Shown one piece after another: positions 1 to 9,861 of a stretch of 26,206 nucleotides of DNA. A model generated the notes under the pieces. The model searched no databases. It saw only the letters and a program-made list of their open reading frames with translations, and was not told the DNA's origin. The DNA comes from Thermomucor indicae-seudaticae (lineage: Eukaryota; Mucoromycota; Mucoromycetes; Mucorales; Lichtheimiaceae). The position numbers were made by a program, and so were the translations under genes. Position 1 is the first letter of the stretch, and every line of letters begins with the position of its first letter. The DNA lies in contig JSYX01000205.1 of assembly GCA_000787465.1 (NCBI GenBank), positions 1-26,206 of the forward strand, in the 5' to 3' direction.

Positions 1-313
1 AAAGTGATCACTATATCGAGCGGACACTGTATATCTAGAGTTAATCAATCTCATCAAGAAAAAGCTTTCTAGAATGCAGTCAATAGAATCCAAGGAAGCC
101 AAGCAGACCGAAACCAAATCCTCTTTTAGAAAATAAACCCACCGCCAGCACTTTGATTGGCGCTCGATAAAGCGATCCACGATCTGAAAGTGATCATTGA
201 TCACTACATAGAATTAGTGATGTTTCCCTGCTTACCAAAATGGTGAATGGAAAAAGTGATCATTAAATCGAGCGATCACTACATAATTATCACTACAGCG
301 AGCGGCTACTGTA
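1..313. repeat. cluster of pogo-like transposon ends
   Basis: Two outward-facing ends of the same type lie here. One ends at base 29 and one at base 311; both read, on the minus strand, CAGT(G/A)(T/G)CCGCTCG followed by a TAGTGAT-type block, and both are flanked on the outside by TA. The block AAAGTGATCA recurs at about 2-11 and 187-196, with a further copy at about 253-262. CAGT-type termini next to TA are typical of the pogo/Fot1 branch of Tc1/mariner elements. No transposase is present and no partner left ends are visible, so these are truncated or nested remnants; the first continues beyond the window start. Confidence 0.6.
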
Positions 314-862
314 TAATGGATATATTGTACCTAGGCCGGAGTGACATAGGTGTTGCTCACAGTATTTCCCCGGAGTGAACGCATTACGGTCTCGCGTTTG
401 AACCCAAAATATTGAACATATTCGTTATCGCTGTAAATTTCCTTGAGACAAAAGCAAAACTCGATTCTCGATGCCCAGGTTTGAAACTTACTAAACACGC
501 AAATCCTAGTAGCGACCTCTGCTTACACGATTCGCCTTTTCAGCGCAATACACAGGTCAGATAATGGAATTCCAGAAAGTGCACGTTGGTATACTTTGCA
601 AGTTCTCTACATGGGCAATGCTAATATAGCAATATTGCTCATAAAAGAGTGGCGCTTCTCGCTAGTTTAGCGAAATAGTCAACAGTTCGCCGTACATGTA
701 TTTTTTGCTCTTCTGACATAGCGTACACACAGAGAAAACATCCGACCGCGTTAGCAAAGCTTATGAGAATTGTACAGGGGCTTTGGAAAGTCCTCCGTTA
801 ATGAAAGAAACGTCTTGTAGACATATACAATATCGATTGCAAAACAGTTTAAGTCCAGTATA
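314..862. other. intergenic, nothing recognised
   Basis: AT-rich DNA with no open frame of useful length, no RNA gene and no repeat that I could identify, lying between the two transposon-derived repeats. Confidence 0.6.
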
Positions 863-1041
863 CAGTGCCCGCGCGATATATCGACAGGGTCCGTAACGAA
901 AAGAAAAGGCGATCGTTCCATCAGGAATATCGTCGTATCAAGTAGTCATATGCCTGGAAAAAGGAAATACGTGATTGCTGAGGTCGATCGGTATACCGAG
1001 AATATCGATTTATCAAGTATCGATATATTGTGCAGCTACTG
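863..1041. mobile_element. 179-bp pogo-like MITE with TA duplications
   Basis: The element starts CAGTGCCCGCGCGATATATC and its other end, read on the opposite strand, starts CAGTAGCTGCACAATATATC. The first 22 bases of the two ends match at 17 positions, including CAGT and ATATATCGA. TA dinucleotides flank it at 861-862 and 1042-1043, as expected for a TA target duplication. The interior has further AT-rich CGATAT-type motifs and no ORF. Inverted ends plus TA plus small size fit a non-autonomous pogo/Tc1-mariner derived MITE. It would need a transposase encoded elsewhere. Confidence 0.7.
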
Positions 1042-1043
1042 TA

Positions 1044-2469
1044 ACAGCATCACCCAACGATAATATCAGTCAGAGCATAGTTCAGGAACAGTATTTATGA
1101 GTTCTGATATCGGACAATACTCTACTGCAGCATTGATCATCGACAAGTTCTCAAGATACGGCGTCAGACTCGCTTCAGAGCAGCACAGAAAATTGTCTGC
1201 AGAGGGTCTGAAAACGGCGATCACTGGAGATAATACAATGGTTAACATAATTGTCTCTGCTTTTCATGGCAGCAGCATAATTAAGTAAGGGTCACAGGAC
1301 AACATATTATCAGAACATTCAAGTCAAGAAGTATCAGTATACTTTTGCCGCAAGTGCACTAAAATTCATTCCTGAAGCAAAATACCCGGTAGCACGAAAA
1401 TTCGGCTCTTCTGTGATTATCTCATGCCTGATGATAGTTTTTACTTAGACTACAGACAGGTACCCAAAAACAAGGGGATGGCCGGATAATGTTAAGGTCA
1501 ACTGAAGCCTTCCGTGGAAACGTTTCAATTAGTTTGTGTTAACAGCGATCACAGCTAGAATACGCCAGTTACTGTAGACTTGAGGCCGGAAAAGCAAAGC
1601 CTGAGGAAGCGGCGTGTCGAAAACGGGCATCAGAGCTTCAGACGGGTCTGGCAGAAAAATAAATGAAAACGTGTTATGAACGGCAGTAAAATGGTAACAC
1701 TCAGAAAGGGCAGGTAAACGGCAAAGGGAAAGCTTACGCAGATGAAAAGTCTGGAGGAAAAAAAGGTGGAGGAAAAATTTCTCCTTTTCTGCACGCAAAT
1801 TCGCTGTCACTTTCGGAACCTTTTTTTCGAGATTTTTACCCTTTACCAGCTGTTCTCCTCGCCTTGCTTCTAAGTATCAGGACCGATTGCCGTTTTCAAT
1901 CGTCTGAGGACTGAGAAGAGAACTGTTAGCTGGACGTGTTTTACTACTCCAGACGATTATGAGGCACATGTGACAAAAGTGTGCGCAGATAAAGCATAGT
2001 ATCGCATTTGAATGTATAAACCAGCCATACCCGATATAAATGACTTCATATTAAGACAATGGCCGATGTCAGACTAGGTCTGGCCATGTAAACCTATTAA
2101 TCTGAAGCAACCGATGAGTCTAGATTTTTATTCATCATTGATAACGGTATATTCGACGATAACGGAAAGCCCTTCAGCCTAAAAAAATAGAAGTTCAGCT
2201 AGAAGCGAACAACAAAAGCATAATCTTTTCCTCTCTTGGAGTAGTTTTATCGCGTCTCAAGGTACCCACTTTTGTTATCTTTGTGTATTACCAAATCCCG
2301 CACATAGAATCGAGGAAATAAAACGCTAGCAATAAAACTTTTTTAGTGCCATATATATTCTTCCGGGCTTTATTTTCAGAGAAGATATGTTACGTTAGGT
2401 GTTCGGATTGAAGACGTTTTTTTGTGTCTTGCCTGTCATTTGGCTAAAACTTGATATCGCTATATTAAT
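1044..2469. other. intergenic, no gene recognised
   Basis: Short frames exist on both strands (for example 1097-1288 and 1529-1810), but they have no recognisable motif, no splice-linked neighbours and low-complexity composition. I see no RNA gene or structured repeat here. Confidence 0.5.
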
Positions 2470-3384
2470 GCAGCTTGTGCGTCTCTGTTGCGAGTGTTTT
2501 CCCAGCTTTGTATGACAGGCAATGGGGTTTCGGACAGAGGTAAGCGCCATTCACTCGGACTGTCCGTAAGGACCTTGAGACACGTGGCCGTACAACGGGC
2601 TCCAGGCATGTCATGCACGTTTGAGACGTCCTGTACTCGTTGGTCATTTTTACTGACGCATAGCGACGATGAGCCCGCCCAATCTTCCCTCCTTCACGTG
2701 GTTGGTGACATGATTCTGGAACCAACCCAAATCCCAGCGGCTTCTATAGCCATGATTGGAGGTACTGTAGCGCTCCCTAGTATTAAACGTCTTTGGCCAG
2801 ACGCGATTTCATATGCCTTTTTATTTGTAAGATTTCTGATGTATTTACGCTTGTCCATCTTCTTGCGGTGATAGTATTGCCTCAAAATCTCGTGTTCTTT
2901 CCCAAAAATCTGCAGTACATACAATGTATGGACTAAATATCGTTCCAGTCATTTAAATACATGCATTTAACCGCTCTATAAATTCATCGGCAGCTAACGA
3001 CGAAGCAAGTGAGTCGCCTGAGAGGTTCTCTTGACTTTCCAGGACTTGGCGTTACTTGTTCTACACATTTTGTTAGACATCCGAGTCTCCAAGCGAAAGT
3101 CTAAACAGTACCTTCAATTCCCTTTCTCTTTTCCAAGCGAAAGCCCGTGATAGGCTCTTTTGATTAATATCTTTTGCCGTAATTTTGATGGGTTTCGGTA
3201 ACACAAGAATGGGCTTGTCTGCGGGATTACGGTTTCTCATGGTCTTGTAATACTCGACACAATTCAGGTGTTGTCTGATGGACGATGGTACAGTAGTCGA
3301 CAGTGTCACGAATCCATAGCCCATCCCCGACAGCACCGCGTCTTTTCCATTCTCACGACCGCCATTGTAATTAATAAGTTTCAA
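2470..3384 (-). pseudogene. TnpB/Fanzor-family nuclease relic
   Basis: Three minus-strand frames line up as pieces of one protein of the IS605 OrfB/TnpB/Fanzor family. The segment at about 3384-3073 contains a region rich in KRERELK-type residues. The segment at 2924-2694 reads AAGIWVGSRI. The segment at 2725-2498 contains NEYRTSQTC followed by a zinc ribbon, C-x2-C-x23-C-x4-C (CMTC ... CPKPHC). Just after it, in another frame, comes NTRNRDAQAAL (about 2498-2468), which matches the NRD RuvC-III motif with the last catalytic Asp at 2483-2481. Frame changes near 2695-2725 (between SRI and the GGK segment) and near 2498-2505 (an A-run), plus a stop right after the last motif, show it is broken. 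Families like this are RNA-guided or transposon-associated nucleases. Family assignment is fairly firm for the C-terminal part; the N-terminal part is inferred. Confidence 0.6.
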
Positions 3385-3410
3385 TATTCATGCACTGCGC
3401 AGAATCCTCA

Positions 3411-4086
3411 CAGCCCGGATTTGCCAACGTAGATATTATTTTGAGCGCGTTTGTGGCGGCTGTATCCTCTGATTTCTTTTTTTTCCATCCAGGGCTCTGT
3501 TGAGGGCCGCAAATTCATGCTTTGCCACTCGAAGTTCCTTCTTTGCTCTGACGCATCAATCTGAGACGATTGTCGATCTCGTTTCAATTGCTGCAGCTCA
3601 AGATAACTAGCAATGTCGCTAGCTTTTCTTGCGGCATGTCAAATGATTACCTTGTTTGTAAGGCACCTGTCAAGATGAAATCAAGGACCTGCCAAACTTT
3701 AGACCTATAATTTCATTAAATGTAAAGTCTTCAGAAGCTAGTATAAGCTCTATTTCTTCGGACATCACAAATGCAACCCATAAATCCTTGGCAAGGATGT
3801 ATACCGTATTCATGTCTATACAAGGCACGGTAACATGAAACTTTATGGTGTATAACGTAATCGTGATAGAGGAAATTCGAGCAAGCGATAAAGAGAGTTT
3901 GACTGAGCTTCTTTGCTCTCGCCATAAATATATACGGTCCTGCCAAGTTGACTTCAGTTCTGACGATGGAATACTCCTTCTTGGAGGGCTGAACAGATCA
4001 TCGTTGTTCGCAACGTTAACAGCAGCGTACACAGGGCCATTGACAAATCTAGCATTGCCAAACAGCTGCTGCTTAGCGAAATACAA
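3411..4086 (-). pseudogene. unrecognised ORF remnant upstream of TnpB-like relic
   Basis: On the same strand as the TnpB/Fanzor-like relic lie open stretches at about 3613-3411 and 4086-3670 (138 codons). The latter contains the segments SPPRRSIPSSELKSTW and ILASEDFTFNEIIG, which look like coding sequence, not random translation. I do not recognise a domain. The position directly upstream suggests they may be the N-terminal part of the same decayed gene, but no splice or frame path joins them cleanly; around the 8-base poly-T run at 3477-3484 the likely frame shifts. It may equally be an independent remnant. Confidence 0.25.
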
Positions 4087-4401
4087 GAAGCCAATGCTTA
4101 CGCTTCAATTGATATAGGAGAGACTTACAGTGTCAGCGAAACCAAGAGGCACCCCCATTATACCGCGGTAGGGAAGAAAAACGGCAAGGCAACAATGTTC
4201 ATAATGTTGGGATCTAGTGGAGAACAAAGGTACCCCAGATAGAGCACAGAAAGCCCAGAGTTGACCCATGGCATCAAAGAAAGTCTTGATTTAAGCAGGC
4301 TTATTTCACGACACTTTCTTTAGCTTACTGTAAAGTAAGCAACGTCCCCTGTACAGCCTGGTCAATGGGCACATACGCTTTACGCGGGAGGTTGGACACG
4401 C

Positions 4402-6161
4402 ATGCGAACCATGGCAATGCGTCTCTGCGACGTCAGACGCGTATGTAGTAGTAACATGTCGGTGGCTTCCATTAGCCAAGAAAAACCATCTTTTTTCCTG
4501 CTACTGCTTCCAACCATGGCATCATTTGGAAGCTTACCTCAGGAAGAAGTCTTTCTACCTGAAAGTTTTCAGGACAGTTATGTACATGACTACCTCCGCG
4601 AACTCATCGATTTCGAAAAGCAATGGCGTCACCTAATCAATATACACATTGTCGACTTTATCACTCACAATCAATGGGAATTGCTTGATCCTGCTTGGCG
4701 CACTGCATTGTTGCCAAACGATGCGGATAATGATGATCGTTGGCTCTCATCGCTAGTTGATCTGGCTGTGCATTATAAGTGTCCCGTGAGTCATTCAGAA
4801 TAGAGCGATTGCAACAAAAGGCTGACTGTGCTAAATGCAGAATGACTGGCCGGCCTCGTTGAAAGAGTTCATACAGAAAGCAAAATCACTGGCGTTACCT
4901 CGAAAAAAGCTCGATACATCGATGTTAAGTATGCGCTTACCCACTTCATGCGAAACGAGGTTGCTTATTCCACTTGTACATCCAGCTGATGCCCAGCAGA
5001 ACGTAAGTTCCCTTGACAAACGCATACGACTTGGCATGACAGAGAAAAAGATTCACGAGGTGGGTTATACAACAGTTCCGAGCAAGGAGGGGATATCAGT
5101 TTTAACAATCCGGACAATATAGGTCGAGGCTATGAGCGCACTCATTCATTATGTGGCACGTCGTCAGTCTGTGTCATCCGTGATAGATCTTGGTGCCGGC
5201 CAGGGTTACTTGTCCAGGACGTTGGCTATTCTACATCGACTGCGCGTACTGGCTGTGGATGGCTCGGAAGTACAGACTTGCGGAGCAAAGCGTTTCGACG
5301 AGCACGCCCTCAAAGGCTCAAATGGTCGTTCATTAGTAGAGCACGTTACGGATATGGTGACTCCGGAGAATGTATCTACACTTCTCGGACGTTATCGTCA
5401 AGAAGAAGAACCTTGGTTAGTCTGTGGCCTACACGCATGCGGTGATCTGTCAAGCCTTATGCTCCGGTTGTTTGCCACAAGTTCGGATATTCGCTGCCTC
5501 GTGAATGTAGGCTGCTGCTACCACTTCTTATCTGAGGACGACGGTCATCAGAGTCCGCCTGGTTTCCCGATGTCCCGGTTTCTCAGAGCTTATCGGATGG
5601 GATCAACAGCTCATATGCTCGCTTGTCAGACTCCATCTCGGTGGTTCAAGAGAAAGGAAGAAACCCTCAAATCATTTGAACACCATTTCTTCAGGGCACT
5701 GCTACAGGTTCGTCAAAAAGATTCCGAGCTACATTGCGTATTGATACTTACCAAGCTTTTGGCTTCAGCATATAATGGTTGAGAAGGGTCTGGCTTCATC
5801 CTCGGCAGCACCGGTGATAGGTCGCTTGAACAAGAAAAAAGACTTTGTCTCTTTTCCCGTCTATGTTCAAGCGGCTCTGCGTAGACTAAAATATCCACCT
5901 GACTCTATATCCCCTGAAGAAGCAGAAGCATACTATACCAAGTTTAAAACCAAGCAAGTGGATAAGCAAATAGCTGCGTTATGGACTGTCCGCGTTTTGC
6001 TCGGGCCAGTTCTTGAAAGCATTATTTTAATGGATCGCTGGCTGTATCTTAAGGAATCCCTCGAAAGTGGTCCAGAGACCGTTACGAAAGGCGTTTGGAT
6101 GTGGCCTTTGTTTGATCCGATCACTTCGCCACGGAATATGGTGATAGTGGCTTGTAAATAG
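4402..6161 (+). CDS. METTL25-family SAM-dependent methyltransferase
   Basis: Four exons: 4402-4785, 4841-5059, 5123-5707 and 5769-6161. All introns (55, 63 and 61 bp) are phase 0 with GT-AG ends. The product is 526 aa. It carries a Rossmann SAM-binding motif, DLGAGQGY (residues 223-230), then GLHACGDLS and the hallmark NVGCCYHFL of the METTL25/METTL25B (RRNAD1) family. RLGMTEKKIHE just before the second intron also fits the family. These proteins are predicted RNA or protein methyltransferases with poorly known substrates; location cannot be told from sequence. The start is uncertain: ATGs at 4402, 4411 and 4516 are in frame. The one at 4516 has a strong context (ACCATGG) and lies just before the conserved region, giving 488 aa, and I think it is at least as likely. 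The gene converges on KNL1, with 96 bp between the stops. Confidence 0.85.
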
Positions 6162-6257
6162 TTTCTCACTACACTTCATAGAAGCTCCTCATAATAGAAT
6201 ATTGTTCATTTTTCCTCAATTTAACCGTGCAGAAGTGTTCCTTAACTGAAGTGCCAT

Positions 6258-9200
6258 TTATTGTGAACCATGTGGAACCTGTATCCGTTCAAGAGTTTCC
6301 TTTAATGTATCTGCCAGGTCCACTATCCCTCGATCTCGTAACAATTTCCGAAGCACTGTGTTTAGGTCATCCTCCCTTTTTTTGCTCATTGTCAATATAA
6401 CAACAGCAGGAATTGGTCGAATTTTATCACTTACGTTACAGGGCCATACACCAGCTTGATATCCAGGTTCTCCTCGTTAATAGCTGGGAAAGACAAAACG
6501 TCGCGCGGTCGTATTCGCAATTGGACAACTATCTTGGTTCTGTACGCGAAGCTGACAGGAACAATCGTGCAAATTACTCCCCGGTTCTCCAAATCGTCAC
6601 CGTCGTTGAACGGCAGTGCACTTAATTCCATCCAATATCGGGCGCGGACAAGTCTTAGTTCGCGATAAACGAATCTTGCCTTTTGCCAATACATGACGAG
6701 ATTTTGTGCTATCTATTTGTTAACGGGTTCAGAATGAGAAGGCAACTGCAGATAACTGTCAGAATCTACCTCGTTTAGGTCCCATGTAGTCCGTGAAATG
6801 CTTTGTAGTCCGTACGCAAGCTCTCCGAATACGCCATAAAAGCGATCTCGATCCTCAAGCATTCGCACAAGAACAGCGTCAGGAGCCTTTAACTCAAGCT
6901 TTCTCTTGTCAATGAGAACATTAATATCTTCAAACATAATAAATTCAGTAACAGTGTCTGTCTGCTGCCGGAGCTGCCAGTTCCCTAATTCAGAACACGC
7001 TTCGAAGTGTTCTATTTGCGCGGTTAGTCTTCGCTATACATGACAGTGAATTGCTCTCACTTGCCTTTTGCATTGAGCAAATCACGCTCGGTAAGGTATC
7101 GGTGCGCCTCGCGTGATTTCTTAGCTTGCTCGATAGCCTGAGATAACATATGTTAGTGAATCTGTCACCGTTACTGGTCAACTGTTACTGACAGCTTTCA
7201 GTGACGTCTTCCGCAACTCGAGCTGTTTGAGTCTCTCTGAAAGTTCAGCTTCCTGTTTTTCAAGGTCTTTTGCATCTTTCCGATAGGACTCCAGTGACTC
7301 CCTTTATCGATACATGTCAGTAGAAAGCATTTGGATAAGAAAAATGAACGTCATTCTTACCTTTGCTCTTTGATCTCTGCCTGAAGATAAGCCAGATGTT
7401 TATGATCCGTTTGGTTATATACTTTTTCCCTAGACTATGCGTTTACACAGTTGCATTTAAATTGAGGGTGTGCCCGACTTACTTTGCGTAAGCCTCCCGT
7501 AATGCCTTCTTTAGACTTTCTCTGTAGCTTAAAGCCGCTGCAATTTGGCCTTCCATCTTCTCTTTAAATTCAAGGATAAACTTCTCATCCTGCATGACTG
7601 TGGTTTGAGTCGTGGATTGTGATGAAAATAAACCAAAAGACGTACCTGCTCAATGTCATCCAGTCGTTTCTTTAGCGTGTCCTTTAAATCCCTGTTAATC
7701 GGTTTGTACCATTCGTAAAACGTCTTTTTAGCTTGAAGATGAGCGTATTTTTTTATCAGTTTGAAGCGTTCCTTTACCCAAAGCGGCCAACTATCAGTCG
7801 TGCCCAACCATGCTACAGTCCACTACTCTATACTCACCTCCATCTTTGCCCGAACACTCAAGCTTCCGTCCAGATATTCTCTGAAGAAAGGAGGATTATT
7901 TCTGCTCATCTCGTTATCCAATTTTTCCACTGCTTTTGTGTCAATCGATATAAACTCCTTCAGTTCTTCGCAACAGGTGCGATATGTCTCGATCTGAGGT
8001 ATTATAGTTGCTGCGACAACAGCCTGCTCCGCTCCGGAAACAGATGCACTAGTGTTTGCGTTGAGGGCTCGTCTATGATCCCCTACGTCGTTATCGACCG
8101 TAAACTCTATGCCAACAAACTTAAGGAAGTCTGACAACGGTATATTCTGCTGTATAGGCGTTATAGGCGTTTCATCTGCAAATGAGTCGTACAGTTGCTC
8201 AGGAAATTCTTCGTCCATTATATTCGTGTTATGACCGCCGTGCACGGACATCATGCGATCGCCATAGTCTGATCCTATGCTGTGGTCCTCTGTAACATCG
8301 CGGCTGGCGTGCAAGTAGAATGATCGATGCGGGGAATAGGGTGGGACTGGCCGTGATATGATGGGGCTCAAGAAGGGATGTTCAGTGATTCGCGGTGGAG
8401 GACCGGACAGCCGACGTGGTGTAGCTGATTTTACAGGAAGGTGTTCTCCTGTTATTTCCATAGGAACTGAATGGTCATCATCGTCTTGTCGGGACAAATC
8501 CTCTACGGAGGGTTGTGCTGAGCTTTCCTTTCCCATTTTTTCTGCGCTCCTTTGTTCGACTGAGTGGTCAATGTCGTGTTGCCTGGACGAATCCTCTCCA
8601 GAAGGTTGTGTTGAGCTTTGTTGTTCAGTTTTTTGTGCGTCGTCTTGTTCGCCATGCTTTAATTGTTCACTCGTTGCCGGATTAGGCAGCACCTGCGTTA
8701 TGATCATATCCGAACCGTCGTCATGGACGTTTTCATCCTCGATCTGTTCGTTATGAGCCGGCGGGACCACCTGCGTGAGCTCCATTGTCACTTCATCAGC
8801 GGCTGCCGGTTTATCGGGTTCTTTTAAAGTCACTGCAGGCACGACAGGCTGTTCTCCAGTTATCTGCATGGGCTCCTCTTCGTCGTCCGAAAAGATGCTA
8901 CGGGCTACATAGGATTGCCGATTGGCCATATACTGCGTCAAGTCAATAGGTCCACCGTCATCATCATCTTCGTCCTCAAACAATCGGCGGCGCATATCCC
9001 TCAACCTTTCCGCTAGATGTCGTTTAGGGCTCCTGCTGGTTGCTGGTGGACTGCCGAATAAGTCTGGTCGTCTAAGACGGTTCTTAGTGATCTATGTTTG
9101 GATGCTGTGAGTAACCTTCGGTGGATCACATACCGTTTACGACGATCACCGGGCGACCCCGTCAATCGAGCTAGGAAAGGACTTTTTTATCATGGTTAAA

Positions 9201-9796
9201 GAAAGCGACTTTGAAGAACATCTCTGCTTTAACATACTTTTCTCGTATCTTTTCTGAAGTAAGCGGGCTCGCATCAAACACGGCTGAATCTTCAGCATGC
9301 TGACTGGCATGACTATTGGATACTCGAACTTTGTCGTATGCGCTCGTTGAAACCGAGTCCTCTTCACCGAACCAACTGTTTCACGGCAATGATTATTCGG
9401 TACTGATTATAACGCATTGCAGAGTGGACGTACCGGATATGGGCGTCTGGCGCAAAACTCACTCGGCGTTCTGCAAGACGTAAGTTTCGACGTCTGGTAT
9501 CTTTTTCTTAGACTCTAACTTTTGACACTAATCGATCGCAAAGACTCACTCTAATATTGAACGAACAGGAGAATCATACGGATGAGGAGTTCTCGAGCCT
9601 TTGAGAATGCTTTTTCTGGGAGACTGATTACACCATTGTAGATCTATACTGGCAATCCCGCGGACACGGAACCTACATTACTGTTTAAAGACGTGAATCG
9701 GCTTTCAGTATTGTCCACAGTCCATCGCCCGCTATCAAGCTTAGCAGCAATGGCTTTGCGTTGATTGAACGGAGACGCATCAACAGGAGTTGTCAT
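6258..9796 (-). CDS. spc7: KNL1/Spc7 kinetochore scaffold
   Basis: Thirteen exons fit in frame: 9796-9677, 9623-9550, 9493-9434, 9375-9238, 9071-7838, 7771-7646, 7589-7483, 7429-7361, 7301-7193, 7137-7065, 7011-6770, 6712-6435 and 6384-6258 (918 aa). The N-terminus carries the two PP1-docking motifs of the KNL1 family: KSILK (44-48) and RVSF within ERRVSFAPDAHIR (75-78). The large exon has MELT-like repeats: MQIT (8869-8858), MELT (8785-8774), MIIT (8707-8696) and MEIT (8461-8450), with IDLT as a weak fifth. Phosphorylated MELT repeats recruit Bub3-Bub1 for the spindle checkpoint. After an acidic, Ser-rich linker come a helical Spc7 region (FLKFVGIEFT, KLIKKYAHLQAKKTFYEWY), predicted coiled coils and a C-terminal RWD-like part that binds the Mis12 complex. 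It acts at kinetochores of the KMN network. The 9796 ATG is the first in frame. Exon 4/5 and 5/6 boundaries are the least certain. Confidence 0.9.
7012..7064 (-). other. GC-AG intron in KNL1/Spc7
   Basis: The 53-bp intron between exons 10 and 11 begins GCAAGT after AAAG and ends ATAG, with a CTAAC branch-like site about 18 bases before its end. The reading frame (NAK | EHFEAC) and the intron length, equal to its neighbours, both require the GC donor. A GTGAGA four bases further in would give the wrong phase with this acceptor. Confidence 0.7.
8465..8617 (-). repeat. imperfect intragenic duplication in KNL1 linker
   Basis: Within the acidic linker of KNL1, a 20-residue unit occurs twice, 31 residues apart: copy 1 at 8617-8558 (SSTQPSGEDSSRQHDIDHSV) and copy 2 at 8524-8465 (SSAQPSVEDLSRQDDDDHSV). 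The second copy is followed directly by the MEIT motif, while the first is not, so a MELT-type module may have been duplicated and then lost its motif. Confidence 0.75.
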
Positions 9797-9852
9797 GAAA
9801 CTTTTTAAATCGAAAAAGCAGTGCGTTTTAGTGAGAAATATCCTGCGCAAAT

Positions 9853-9858
9853 TTTATT
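9853..9858 (-). terminator. candidate polyadenylation signal of Mcr1-like gene
   Basis: AATAAA on the minus strand begins four bases after the stop codon of the cytochrome b5 reductase gene. It lies in the 65-bp gap before the KNL1 start. It is the only canonical hexamer near this 3' end. Confidence 0.45.
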
Positions 9859-9861
9859 CCA

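Noticed and set aside
1066..1288. Overlapping 60-63 codon frames on both strands
   Set aside because: No motif, no splice-linked continuation, and opposite-strand overlap of this size is expected by chance.
8358..8756. 132-codon plus-strand frame inside KNL1
   Set aside because: Ser/Cys-rich shadow of the acidic, Ser-rich linker of KNL1 on the other strand.
9624..9649. 26-bp intron in KNL1 using a donor at 9649
   Set aside because: In phase but too short; the donor at 9676 gives 53 bp, phase 0 and joins the same exon.
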